This document shows, piece after piece, positions 24,569 to 35,322 of a stretch of DNA of 64,000 nt (the stretch's first letter is position 1; each line of letters opens with the position of its first letter). The DNA comes from Paraphaeosphaeria minitans (taxonomy: Eukaryota; Ascomycota; Dothideomycetes; Pleosporales; Didymosphaeriaceae). The stretch lies in NCBI GenBank assembly GCA_015832175.1, contig WJXW01000008.1:62001-126000 (forward strand), in the 5' to 3' direction. The notes beneath the pieces were generated by a model. It had not been told where the DNA came from. It worked only from the letters and a program-made list of their open reading frames with translations, and searched no databases. A program made the position numbers and the translations under genes.

Positions 24569-24949
24569 CAGCGCTGTAAACGTAGCGTACAGTACGGAGC
24601 GTACTTAAGTGCTTACGGTGAAATGGCCCGTGCTAATCTCCGCACGTGGTAGAGCTTTTGGCAGTACGTAAGGGAGTACGAGAGTACAGGAGTAACTAAT
24701 AGGTTCCATCTATGTATCTATACTTCATGCAACATTCTTGAAATAATTTTACTTTTTCACTGAACACTGGCTACGTCTATAATCAAGCATTTGATTTCTA
24801 GAGATTAGTATATAGTACGGCGCATATTAAGTGGTACGGAGCGTATTTTACGCATTTCTTGTCAATCCGTACGTACTTAATTAACCATAGCACCCGTACA
24901 TACGTACTCGACCTCAGGACCGACCCTGTACGGTACGTTTACAGCGCTG
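24569..24949. mobile_element. Non-autonomous hAT-type MITE (381 bp)
   Basis: The element begins CAGCGCTGTAAACGTA and ends with its inverse; the 24-bp terminal inverted repeats (24569-24592 and 24926-24949) differ at one base. Both ends are bordered by an identical 8-bp direct repeat, GGCGAATC (24561-24568 and 24950-24957). A CAG start with an 8-bp target duplication is typical of the hAT superfamily. At 381 bp with no transposase frame, it must have been moved in trans. There is little sign of RIP, and the perfect target duplication suggests recent insertion. Confidence 0.8.
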
Positions 24950-25627
24950 GGCGAATCGTTATGTGGAATGGGCAAATTCCGGGTGCTTCCTGCGGCATAC
25001 CAAGCAGCCCCGACAATCCTTTTAGCCCATGCAGGCTTGCATTGCATTGCTTTCAACACGTCTATATGAATTTCCCGGATCAAAAGTCGACGTGATGTAA
25101 TCTCGTCGACTGCCTTGTTGCTGGGCTGCATTTTTGAAGGTGTGCGTATGTACATATATCCTTCGCGACTGCCGTACTCCCAACAAGCAAAGGTGAAAAG
25201 ATAAGTAATTCGATTAATTTCCTGGCCTTGATGATCTCCAGAAGCTTTTCATCCTTGCCATCACCATAAGGCCTTCACATTGCTCTAAACCTATATACTA
25301 AATGTCTAGAGAGTGTCTAATCGTTTTTTATTCTAGTTAACTGTGCAGTGGCATGGATGGCAGAAGATCTTATGCTGTTTGACTTGCGTTTTGGGCGAAA
25401 ATGGGCCGCCCTCGCGTCACTGAGCCACAGCCTTCCCCCAAAAGCCAGCGTCGTGACGCCCACGCGGTCATGAGGTCAGAACCCAAGTACGTCTCTCCAC
25501 TACCCACTTCCTCCTTTTCGCAGGATATGCGCAGAAATCGGACCATCCATGTGCCGTGCGGACTTGGGTCGCCCATGTCCAACGGGTAGGTCGGCTTGCG
25601 CCTTCCCTCCATGGTGTGGAGTTGAAA

Positions 25628-25825
25628 ATGGACATGACGTTGTTCATTGAAGAGGAGGAGAACCCGACTGAGGCCGATATGAAGAGGATGAAACAAGATA
25701 TTGAACATATGGATGAGGCAGCCGAGGCTGTCACAGAGGGAACGAGACAATTTAATAAAGAGAAGAAACATTTCGAGGAAATGACAAAAAAACCGAAGCA
25801 GACCGATGTGTTAGAGGCTATGTAG
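25628..25825 (+). CDS. Small charged hypothetical ORF (65 aa)
   Basis: A 65-codon frame starting MDMTLFIEEEENPTEADM is rich in Glu, Lys and Met with heptad-like spacing, compatible with a short coiled coil. A second ATG-started frame upstream (25401-25589) could be an earlier exon joined by a poor GTGCCG donor at about 25552, but this is weak. I recognise no family. It could be a remnant of a degraded gene or chance; nothing upstream clearly serves as a promoter. Confidence 0.22.
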   Translation: MDMTLFIEEEENPTEADMKRMKQDIEHMDEAAEAVTEGTRQFNKEKKHFEEMTKKPKQTDVLEAM

Positions 25826-26020
25826 GGTGTTAGAGGCTATGTAGGTAGTTTGATGAAGATCATGTCCCAATCCCTACTCCACTAGTGGTCTGCTAAAGCG
25901 GTACGCTAATACGCTTCAATGATGCCATGGAATATTATCAACATTCTATGGCAAAGTGCGACTCTGATTGTAGAAGTAGCGCTGATTCCTACGATGTACG
26001 CATCTGTACAGCACTCATCA

Positions 26021-27100
26021 TCACACTACCTTAACATCGAATTTTCCTGTTGCAGCTGGTTTCTTGTTTGCCCACGCAATGCCATCCTCAACAGCCTTGT
26101 CCCACTGAGCAGAAGAGTCTTTCAACACAGATCCGAATCTCCGATATCCGTGCGGGACCCCCTTGAAAAGCCTTATCTCGGTCGGGACGCCCGCTTCCGA
26201 CAACAGCTTGCCGTATAGAAGTGCTTCGTCTCGCAGCGGGTCCAGTCCAGCGATTCCGAACATGGTCGGCGGAAGCCCTTTGACGTCTTCTTCCAATGCT
26301 GCGGTAAGAGTGTTGATCCGCACGTCTTTCAAGTCGATCTTCGGTATCTCGAGAAGCTGCGTAAAGATTCGGACAGCCGACATCGGCAGCATAGGAGCAT
26401 TCTCGTTCTCTACAATCGATGATATCTCCCGGCTTTTCATCAACTTGAGTGCTCCTTCAGCGTACGTATCGTGATGGGCCAGGGCCGGGATGATAAGGAC
26501 TTGTGCAGCAACCTCAGGAAGTCGATTCAGGGCCTCGTTCCTCCCGAGATGTTTCTCCAGTACCAGCGCAGCAGCCAGCTGTGCACCTGCACTGATACCA
26601 CCCACTACGACCTTTGACTGATCGATCTTGAGCTTTTCCGTGTTCCTGTGTAGCCAGATGAAAGCGTCCTCGGCATCGTTCCACGCCGTAGGGAATGTGT
26701 GTTCAGGGGTGTGGCGGTAGTTGACATTGACGACGACAACTCCGGTGTTGATCGCGGTGTTGGCGCATGTCGCGTCCTCGCTGTCCAATGTGCCGAAGAT
26801 GAAGCCGCCGCCATGGAAGTATAGATAAGCCGGCAATATTTCGTCGCCAGATTTTGATGCTGGCCGGTAACTCCGAGCCTCTATGGTGAGCCCGTCACGA
26901 GTGGGAATGGAGTAATCCGCCGTGCGTACATGTGGCCCAAGTTGCTCCATCACTTTGCGGGATGCATCTTCACGCCCGTTGTTGACAGTGGCTTGGGCTG
27001 CTTTGGGGTCTCGACCGAAGTCGAAGAAGGGCACCGGCAGAGTCTTCTCGACTTCGAGCCATTCTTTCGAGGGGCCGCCATATTCGCTGAAGTCGCACAT
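26021..27100 (-). CDS. Alpha/beta hydrolase, HSL-type esterase/lipase
   Basis: Single-exon 359-aa soluble hydrolase of the hormone-sensitive-lipase (alpha/beta hydrolase fold-3) family, acting on carboxyl esters. The oxyanion-hole motif HGGGF is at residues 96-100, the nucleophile elbow GISAG puts the catalytic Ser at 170, the acid is Asp287 in GLDPLRDE and the base is His317 in GVPHGY. The full triad and the length usual for the family indicate an intact enzyme. There is no signal peptide or membrane segment, so it is likely cytosolic. The start at 27100 is the first ATG of the frame. It converges with the P450 gene across a 2.3-kb gap, and a shared detoxification or metabolite pathway is possible but unproven. 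Confidence 0.9.
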   Translation of the reverse strand: MCDFSEYGGPSKEWLEVEKTLPVPFFDFGRDPKAAQATVNNGREDASRKVMEQLGPHVRTADYSIPTRDGLTIEARSYRPASKSGDEILPAYLYFHGGGFIFGTLDSEDATCANTAINTGVVVVNVNYRHTPEHTFPTAWNDAEDAFIWLHRNTEKLKIDQSKVVVGGISAGAQLAAALVLEKHLGRNEALNRLPEVAAQVLIIPALAHHDTYAEGALKLMKSREISSIVENENAPMLPMSAVRIFTQLLEIPKIDLKDVRINTLTAALEEDVKGLPPTMFGIAGLDPLRDEALLYGKLLSEAGVPTEIRLFKGVPHGYRRFGSVLKDSSAQWDKAVEDGIAWANKKPAATGKFDVKVV

Positions 27101-28068
27101 GGCCGGTGGGACGAAACTGAGAATTCTAAGGATGGGAGTATCTTTAGGTCAAATCCCAGGTAGTTTTGACGGGAGCCAAGTAAGGGTGGGTAGATGTAGA
27201 GACTGGAGTTGAGATCGTCCGAACGCACGTTTGTCAGCGCCTGTAGGTAGGTATGCCCCACCCCCGCACCTTGATTCGGAACCTCGGTAATTTTGCACTA
27301 AATATTGCACAATGTACAAGAAAAACAGCGAATGCGTGTACATTTTATTACTATGTGGGTGATTGGCCTGTTGGGTACTGTCCGCGGAGGATCTCAAGCA
27401 TGTTTGGCCGCGAAATCACAATCAGAACCTCTCTAACTACGGTCCAACCCTACAACCCCGCCACCTCTCCCCACTGTCTGTCCCTCGCTCAACAACATAT
27501 ATATCGCTCAGCACGTAAGGTCAAGTGATGAAACGGTAGGCGCACAGCGCGTCTGGGGCATCGACGAAGACGTACACTGCGTTCATAGCCGCGGGACAGG
27601 ACGCGGAGGAGCGCGTGCTGATCCGGGATTGAATGTTGCATGCGAGTGAGGAGGCGATCCGGCGGTTGAGTGTGATGATTGTTGACGAATGGAGGGAGAC
27701 GTAGGGGTTGACTATCTTCTAGGGAAGTGACGCTCGACTCATTTTGCATGTTTCGCACATGCGTTTAGGCGGTGCCTCGTGGGCATCTTGAGCTGGAACT
27801 GACATATACGCAGGCATCACGGACTCCTGACCCAAATATCTGCAACGGTAGGTTAGTCGTTAGTGCTCAATGACCCTTGAAGGGTGAGTATACGCAACAG
27901 CGTCACGTGGAGCAACAGCTGCACGGGCAGAGAAGGATAGCATAACTTGCTCTACCAGAGCCGTCCGCCACGTACCGAGACCCAGCCACGATAGTACTCC
28001 TGTAGCAACCCAGATTTGCCTTCCCTCTACAAGTGAAGTGCTCCTCCGACCGAGAATGAAAAACAGCG
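27101..28068. other. Intergenic region between the hydrolase and histidine kinase genes
   Basis: Both neighbours are on the minus strand, so this holds the hydrolase promoter and the 3' end of the kinase gene. A minus-strand frame at 27489-27758 (89 aa) shows no family features and I do not accept it. Nothing else stands out. Confidence 0.55.
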
Positions 28069-31000
28069 TTAAGTGACATGCTTCGCTTCCACCACACTAG
28101 CCTGCCTGGTTTTATCGTGTCCCAGAATCTCGGCAAGTTTTTCGAAGTTCACCGGCTTGGTCATGTACTGATCGATGCCCGCATTCCACGCTTCCAGCCT
28201 TGCACTGTTAGATGCAAGTCCCGTTAAAGCGACGACGCAGCACCGCGGGACATTGTAGGCTTGTTCGTATTGCCGAATGGCCCGTGTGGCTGTCATGCCA
28301 TCCATCACCGGCATGGACATGTCTGTTTGAGATGTTAGCATTGAGGTCAACGCCAGATGAGCGCCACATGGGAGCACATACCCATTAGGATGAAGTTGTA
28401 GCGAGTGTTGGGATTTTGATACATTTGTAACGCCATTAAGCCGTTCTCAGCCTCAGAGTAACTGTACTTGTGCTTCTTGAGGAAGGTCACCAAGAGCTGT
28501 GATATGTCAGCATTTCTTCTTACCAATAGCCGTTTCGTCATTAAACCTACTCTACGATTGATGGCATTGTCGTCAACGACGAGCACATGCGGCTCCGTGA
28601 ATTTGGGGCGCAAGGGTAGCACATTCGTCGATTCCACCGGTGGACTCTCTGGAACGTGGGACACTATCTGTGTAACAGGCAGCTTCAAGTTTTCGATGTC
28701 GAAATCTGGTGGAGGCGGTGATTCTACGAACTGTTCGGGTGATCCGTGGCGGAGCGGAGATACCTTTAGCGACTTCTCCAGGGGGAATGAGACTTGCTGT
28801 TGCGAATCTGCAGGAATAGGTCAGCAGGAGTGACAACTACCAGTGAGGTAGGAGACAATACTAGTAGTGCCAGGGAGATTCTCACTGGTATCGTCGAAGC
28901 GATCAAGACATCGGTTCAAAATGTAAGCCAACTTGTAAGGCCCACAACTAGTGGAGTCAGTTTCAACAGTGCGGAAAGATTTAATACTGGTTTCTCAACT
29001 TACGGTTGAGTCATGATCTCGACCACACTTTCTTTGTTGTCTACCCGCACATCGGACCGGAGGGTAGCTGCTTCAAGTGCGTCCATGGCCACGAATACTG
29101 TGACCGGCGCTTGCTCGTTGTTGACTCTCCACCTCCTGATCGTGTCAAGGTAATCGAAGGATGGCTCCGGACAGATGACAATGTCGGCTTCGTGCCCAGA
29201 CCAGTCTTCTGTCTGTACAACTTGCATCTTAAGGTGTGTCTCCAGGGTATGTCTCAAGGCATCTGTAAACCGCCCAAGTCCACCGCTATTTCCAAAGGAG
29301 TCCGAGGACTCGCTGGGCGAATGGTGTTTCCTATGCAGGATGCATACACGACGTCCGGCCAATCGAGCCACTACAGGAATGTGTTCCGTTATCCTGGGTA
29401 TCGGCGGTGGCGGAATAGTGGGCCTTGTGAGAGAGAGTTTCACAATGAACGTCGTGCCGACAGAAGGCTCGCTGCTGACCTCCATCTTTCCGCCACTAGT
29501 TTCGATGATTTGTCGGACGATACTGAGTCCCAAGCCCACTCCCGAAGAATGTGAGTTCTCCTGTGAGAATGGCTGGAAAGCCTTGTTTGCCAGGAACGAT
29601 GGGGACATGCCGGCGCCGGAATCCTTGATAGTCAGGGTAATAGTGCTCGCGACCTCTCCTTTATCGCTCTCTTTTGAATCGCTGCTTCGTAATGATACCT
29701 GGATGTGGCCACTCTCAGTGTACTTGATGGCGTTTCCAAATAAGTTCATAACAATACGTTTCCACGCACCCACAGGGAAACAACGAGTCCAATCGTCTTC
29801 TTGAGCTAGGTCCAGCACGATATAACATTGTTTGCGATTCGATGACGTGGGGAGCTCTTCATTCGGCACTGGACTGAATCCAGGCTCAGTTAGCAGCGTT
29901 GTAACACTCTCATTGGGATCGATTACGGGGATGTATAGCGAGCCGGAATATACAGCTTCGACGACTTCTTCAGTGGCTAGTCTTAAATCGAAGGACGGCT
30001 GCTTGATCTTACGCGTCTTCAATGGTTTCGAAGATAGACGTATCGTGTTAGAGTTCTTAAGCCTTCGAGAAGAAACCGTCTTATCGGCTTCATTGCTCTT
30101 TGCATAGTCCATTACTTGATTAATGGTGTCCAGAAGAGTCTGCCCACATGAATGCAATGAGTTCAGCATGCTGATTTGGAAAGAATCAAGTTTCGTATCT
30201 TTGATGAATTCGAGGGTACCAAGGATTCCGTGTAACGGAGAACGGAGTTCGTGAGAGATGGACGCTACAAACGTGGTCTTTTGCTGGTGTGATGCAAGAG
30301 CATCTAACCTGGATAGCTCTCGCATGATGGAGTCGCTGAATATCTTGAAGTAATTGAGGTCCACAGTAGAGGACAGCAGACGCTGTGGGCTGTTACTCCA
30401 GCATAGACACCCGGCAAACCATCTTGAGCGCTCGTAGTCCCAAAATGGCACAAACGCGACACTCCTCGCATTGGGAAGTAGGGCATGGACCGCAGCTGAG
30501 CTCCTGATTTTCCTTTCCCCTTTCCTCTTCACCTCTGGCGAGCCCTCCTCTGCGGCACTGGCACTTGAAGATGTGTCGTCAGTCGACGACACAGATGCAC
30601 CCGTAGCGGTAAAGTTTGAGATCTTTCCCGTGGACCACTCCTTAAGCAATCGGGCCAAGTCTCGTTCCAACAAAGTACCAAACTCAGATCCGTCATTGTT
30701 GAACTTCCCCCGTAGCGCATAGCCAAGTACTGAGCACTTCTTGGGTAGTTTTTCTTCACACATCTCGTGGCGACTGCTCATGGTGCTACCAGTGTCGCTA
30801 CCTGAAGAGGCGGAATTCGAAGATTCTCCCGAGCCCAAGTCGTTATCGTTGGTTCCTGGGAATTGGCGGTGACCGGTCGCTGCAACAGATGCGTCAAGGA
30901 TGAGCACTCCATCTAGATTGCTAGAAGCCATCATTACGTTGGCAGCACGGGAGAACATATCTTTGGAATGCAACGGCAGGATCGAGTTTTGGAGGGTCCC

Positions 31001-31846
31001 TATTGATCGTTCGTTGGAGGTGGAAGCCTGGATTGTCCTCGAACCCAGGGACGAGACGGCCTCAACACTGTGGGCAGACCCAGACCCGGCAGACCCAGAC
31101 CCGGCAGACCCGGCAGATCCTGAACGGTTCGAGCCGTCGTCTGAGAAGACCTTGAAAGGCTTCAGTGCTGAAGCTCCCTGGGCAAAGGACAGCAAGCCGC
31201 GGGTGAACTGCTCGCCGCGCTGATACTGGTCCCTGAGGGTGTACGTGTCCAGGTACTTTGTGATGGTTGCAGCAAAGTCCTGGAGAAGCGTAACCTCTGC
31301 ACCAGAGAGGCCGTGTTCAGGGCGAGGTTCGTAGTCCCAGATCGACAGCACTCCCACGACAGTGCCGCGAGGGCTGACCAAGGGGACTCCTGCGTAGAAA
31401 CGCCATTGGGGACCCTTCTGGAAGAGGATCCTTGGGGCATATCGCTCATCCTGCGAAATGTCGTTGATGACAAGGGCGGCATCAGTCCTCATCTCCAGCA
31501 CCTCTTCGCACACGCCCCACGAGCGCGGAATGCTGACATTGCCCAGCCACAACGCCGCGGCGGCATCCTCGGGCTTCGGGCGAAGTGGAAGAGTTGGAGT
31601 GGCTTCAGCTAAGAAATACTGGTGGCTTTCGTCTATCAAAGTCACACATGCGCGTGCGGCTTGCAGGCGCATCGCAGTGAGCTGGGCGAGGGCGATCAAA
31701 GTGGAGTCGGCCGATGCGCGGGGCGTGTGGTCCTGATCGGGAGCCTCGATCTTGGGCATGTCCCGCAATGTAGACCCGTACAGCAAATAAACATCGCGTT
31801 CCCGTTTCCGCGCGGCCACTGGGGGCTTCTGTTGGATTCTGGTCAT
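28069..31846 (-). CDS. Hybrid histidine kinase (GAF-HisKA-HATPase-REC)
   Basis: Two-component sensor kinase expected to feed a phosphorelay to an HPt protein and response regulators. My model has five exons: 31846-29004, 28947-28862, 28807-28551, 28496-28382 and 28322-28069 (1184 aa); introns are 56, 54, 54 and 59 bp. An N-terminal GAF-like domain covers about residues 45-200, then a low-complexity Ser/Gly/Ala stretch (31077-31130). The H-box SISHELRSPLHG holds the phospho-His near residue 531; the N-box MNLFGNAIKYT, G1 DSGAGMS and G2 GVGLGLSIV make a complete ATPase. After a linker with PCGPYKLA comes a receiver domain: acidic pair VVDDN near 1052, phospho-acceptor Asp at 1101 (its codon is split by the last intron), and the Lys in MTKP. 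No transmembrane segment is seen, so it is a cytosolic sensor. Signal unknown. Confidence 0.9.
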
Positions 31847-33002
31847 GTCGCGATGCAGGTTCCTCCGGTCGGTGTGTCCATGCGCTCTCCGCTTCGATCC
31901 AGCGGTCAGGCGCGCAACCTCAGCTTCCCGTCACAAACACGAGGGGGCCTTTTAGGGGTTTGCGGTGCAGGAGAGTTGCACGCGGCAGCTACAGTGGAAA
32001 TCGGGAATCAGGATGGGGATTTGGAGATTGCCATTGACGCCAATTGGGATCCATTCTGCACGGTCTAGATCGCCACCGTCGTCCAAGGCCGGTGGCCGCC
32101 ACTGCGCCCCGCTGGTCCATCAGTGGCGACCTCCAAACCTTGACGGGACGGACGGGAGCGATGATGGGTGAAACCGCAATGGGGTGATGGCAGCCAGACA
32201 AACGCCACGTAGGTACAAATGGTCAAATGCTCGGAGTCCACGGTGACGGTGAATCACGTGACATGATATTCTGGAAGCAGTGTTTCAGGCCAAGATGCTT
32301 TTATTGTCTAGTTCAATCCACCATCTGGGTGTTTTCTGTCACTCTGCTCTGCTGTGGTGTCTTGTCCGCGCTGAGATGTGCGGGCCCTACCTACCTACCT
32401 ACCAACCTTTAGGGGCCGCTTGTGCCGCTCCTGCTGCCGCGGCTCCACGTCTTGTGCCCAAGTGCCGAAGGCGTTGCTTTGGAGACCTATTGAGCAGAAC
32501 CATGCTGTGTATGTATGTGAGATTATATTTTCAAGTTCGATGGAGGGTCAATGAATGGGTAGCACGGCAAGGTTTACGGTATGTAGTTGCAGTACTTACT
32601 CCATCACTGGCTCGGACCCGTTGGGTACGTAAACCTCAGTGAACCCAGTATCTTTTACGCCAAGACGAGTCATATTGCGGGTCTGAAATGCGTGAGTAGG
32701 TAGAGAAAGCGCGGCCTGATCGCCTTATCGATCTGAGCAGGCTGCCACCCGTTGCATTCACCTACCTATGTAGCCTTACTGAACCCAAACAGTCCTCTAA
32801 GAGTTGGAAAGGCACATTTGAAACGTAGAAAGAGATCACAGAGAGCACACCACTTACGCCGTTCTTCATGGGATGCAAAAGCCTTTTTATTTGGAAATCA
32901 CGACCATCATCGTGTGTTACGCGTCACGTCCGCACCAGATTCAAAACAACCCTCCAACGCCTGCCGTGCCAAAATCGGTCATCATAGTCACTTTGCTCCT
33001 TT
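31847..33002. other. Intergenic region upstream of the histidine kinase gene
   Basis: The 1.15 kb contains the kinase promoter and the 3' flank of LSG1. Plus-strand frames at 31622-32068 and 32752-33165 overlap real genes or lack coding features. A short TACC repeat lies at 32389-32403. No other feature recognised. Confidence 0.55.
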
Positions 33003-35074
33003 CTACTCATATTCCTCCCTGACCTTCTTCGCCCTCCGCTTATTCGCCTTGAAGTGCTTCTTGCTGCTCGTCTGCAATTCGCTAACATGCACGCCCTTCT
33101 CCATCGCCGCGACAGCCTTCAGTTTCCTGCCGCTGAGCTGCTTACCCTGCTCGCTGTACTGGTAGTGGAACGGTCGCGACACGTGCCCGGTGCGGCTTGA
33201 GCCGAAGAACGTCTTGTCTAGCCGCGATCCTTTCTCACCGGTGAGCGGAGCCAAATCGATGTCGAGGTCCTCATCCATCTCGGAAGGGTCTTCGTTGTCG
33301 GCGAGCGAAGTAGCAGCTACGGCGGTGAGGTGGCGGCGGCGCTTCTCGGGGAGGTGGTTGATGTCGTAGAGTTCGCGATTGAACTGTTTGGCGTCGGTGG
33401 AGGGCTCAGTTGGTGGGGGATGGACGTAGAGCAACTTGCCCTTGACGTAGTCCTTGAGAATGTAGCGGGCCGCGCGCGACTCGTCTGGCTGTCCTAGACC
33501 TTGGGTTTGGAAACCTCTCGCGATGGCGTAGGCACGAAGGATCTCTTCTGAAGTCGGGATACCGGTACCACCTTCCTCACGCGGTCGAATTTCGATCTTC
33601 ATTCCGTAGATGGCTTCGAGGAAGGGCTTGGGGACGCGCTGTGCGACTAGGCCTGCCGGCCCGGTGTACTCGCGCAGCTGATCAATCGGGAGGACACCTG
33701 CACAAACGAGCTCACCCTTGGTTGTCGCAAAGTTGGGAAAGACGAGACCAGGGCAATCGCAGAGGATGACCTGCTCGCTGAGGTGGATGGTCTGAAAGTG
33801 CTTCGTTTTACCAGGAGTCGCAGACACTGACACCTTCTTTGCGCCGATGAGGGCGTTGATTGTGGAGGACTTTCCGACGTTAGGGTAACCCACGAGACCG
33901 ATCTGTGTCTTGCGTCGTGCACCGTCAGGGCCTGTGTCGACATCTGGCGCGTGTTCCAGAAACAGCGCCTCAAGCTCGTCGGTTGTCAGGATGCGTATCC
34001 GCTCCTCTTCGTCGGATAGAGGAACACCACCAGAGGGACCTGGGACAGTTTCCTCGTCGACCCATTTCGCCTCTTCTTCTTTCTTGTCCTGAAGTTCGAT
34101 CTTTTCGGCTTCCTTTGCAAGATCATCACCTTCAGGGTCGATTTCCTCCTCCACCTCGTCTTCGTCGACGTCATCGTCAGAATCATACGACTCGTCAGAA
34201 TCCTCTTCTTCCTCGTCGCTTCGGTCAAGCCCGTCCCTGGCTGCATTCATCTCCTTGGCCAGTTCCGCAGAGAAGAACTTGTAGTTGATGCCCTTCTCTA
34301 CGAAGTAGTCTGCCCAGGCTTTACGCTGGTCCAAGGTCATCATATCTGCCTTGTTGACCAGCAGCAAGTTATTCTTCTTCGGGTCCACCTCTTTCACGTA
34401 CGTCTCAAGATCCTCACTTCGGAATAGTAGGGGATTTCGCGCATCCACAATCTGCACGACCAAGTCGGACCTCTCGATGACGCGCCACAGCTGCCTCCAA
34501 ACTTCGAGGTTTCGCTCAAACGGCGTCATAAGAAGATCGTTGTTTTCCTGCAGCTCAGCTAGCCCTCTTCGCCACTGCAGGAGTGACTCGCGCTCTCGTG
34601 TGTCTAGTTGCTGGGGAGTAGTCTTCTCGTCCCAATGCGGCCTCCTCGGTACACTCAGCTTCTCCTTGTTCTCTCTATGCTTCCGCACGGCGGTGCGCTC
34701 TTCATCTGCAGACAGTAGATAGGGGTTCTTCTGGTCGCGGTGGATGATCTTGACGTTGTTCAACTTCTCTGCTGTGAAGTCGGTGCCGGCGAGCTCGGCG
34801 GTGGAGAGGAACTCGTCGAGGTCGTTCTGTTCCGTCACAGAGCGCATCTTGACCCACGCAGCCTCCTTCTTGTCGTTTGTGATGTACTGGCAGATGTTAG
34901 CGCGTCGTCTCAGCGGAACATCTGTATACTAACCCTCTCTCCATTCTGTCCTGTCCGCTCGATACCGCCCTGGAAGTTACCCTTGCGCATGTCGGCGCCC
35001 TTGCCCTTCCCGAAGCGGTCGTTCATGAGGCTGTTGCCCAGCCCCACGCTCTTCTTTGATTTTGCGAGCACCAT
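33003..35074 (-). CDS. LSG1: Large-subunit GTPase 1 (60S pre-ribosome export and maturation)
   Basis: Cytoplasmic circularly permuted GTPase that triggers release of the export adaptor NMD3 from late 60S subunits. Two exons, 35074-34934 and 34886-33003, with a 47-bp intron, give 674 aa. The conserved N-terminus starts MVLAKSKKSVGLGNSLMNDR. Permuted GTPase order is visible: the G4 motif NKAD (about residue 225) comes before the P-loop GYPNVGKS (about 382) and G3 DCPG (about 422). A very acidic insert (34240-34110) sits between G4 and G1, as in fungal orthologues, and the C-terminus is basic (KHFKANKRRAKK). The frame extends upstream of 35074, but the family start is MVLAKSKK. It is head to head with LTV1. 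Confidence 0.95.
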
Positions 35075-35322
35075 GTTTGCGACTGATGCTGTATGTCCTG
35101 CGTGATCGTGTGGTGTGTGTTGAGAGAGTTGGGCGCTGAGTGGTGATCGGCGAAAACTCGCCCCGCTATCGTCATTCACCCCTCGCTAAATTTTGAAAAG
35201 AAATGTCGAACCGCGCGCTCCGCGTCCGCCGCCCAACTTTTGTGCTAGCCGCTTCTTGGGCTTTGGTCTACCTCCGAGTACCTCCACCAGACCTTTTCAC
35301 ATCCCACCTCACTACCGCCAAC
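35075..35322. promoter_or_regulatory. Shared bidirectional promoter of LSG1 and LTV1
   Basis: Only 248 bp separate the two start codons, which face away from each other, so both promoters must overlap here. The stretch is GC-rich near 35200-35240 and lacks a clear TATA box on either strand. Joint control of a 60S and a 40S maturation factor would fit, but that is inference. Confidence 0.6.

Larger units (their letters stand above)
23745..26020. other. Gene-poor 2.3-kb intergenic region
   Basis: No convincing gene. The part 24100-25350 is AT-richer than the flanks and contains a MITE (24569-24949). It also holds several scattered GTACGGAGCGTA-like words around 24590-24610 and 24830-24850, inside the element. 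A short charged frame lies at 25628-25825. It separates the P450 (plus) from the hydrolase (minus), so both neighbouring genes end here and two terminators are expected. Confidence 0.55.

Noticed and set aside
21976..27100. Secondary-metabolite cluster around the P450 and hydrolase
   Set aside because: No polyketide synthase, peptide synthetase, terpene cyclase, transporter or cluster regulator lies in the window; two enzymes alone do not support a cluster.
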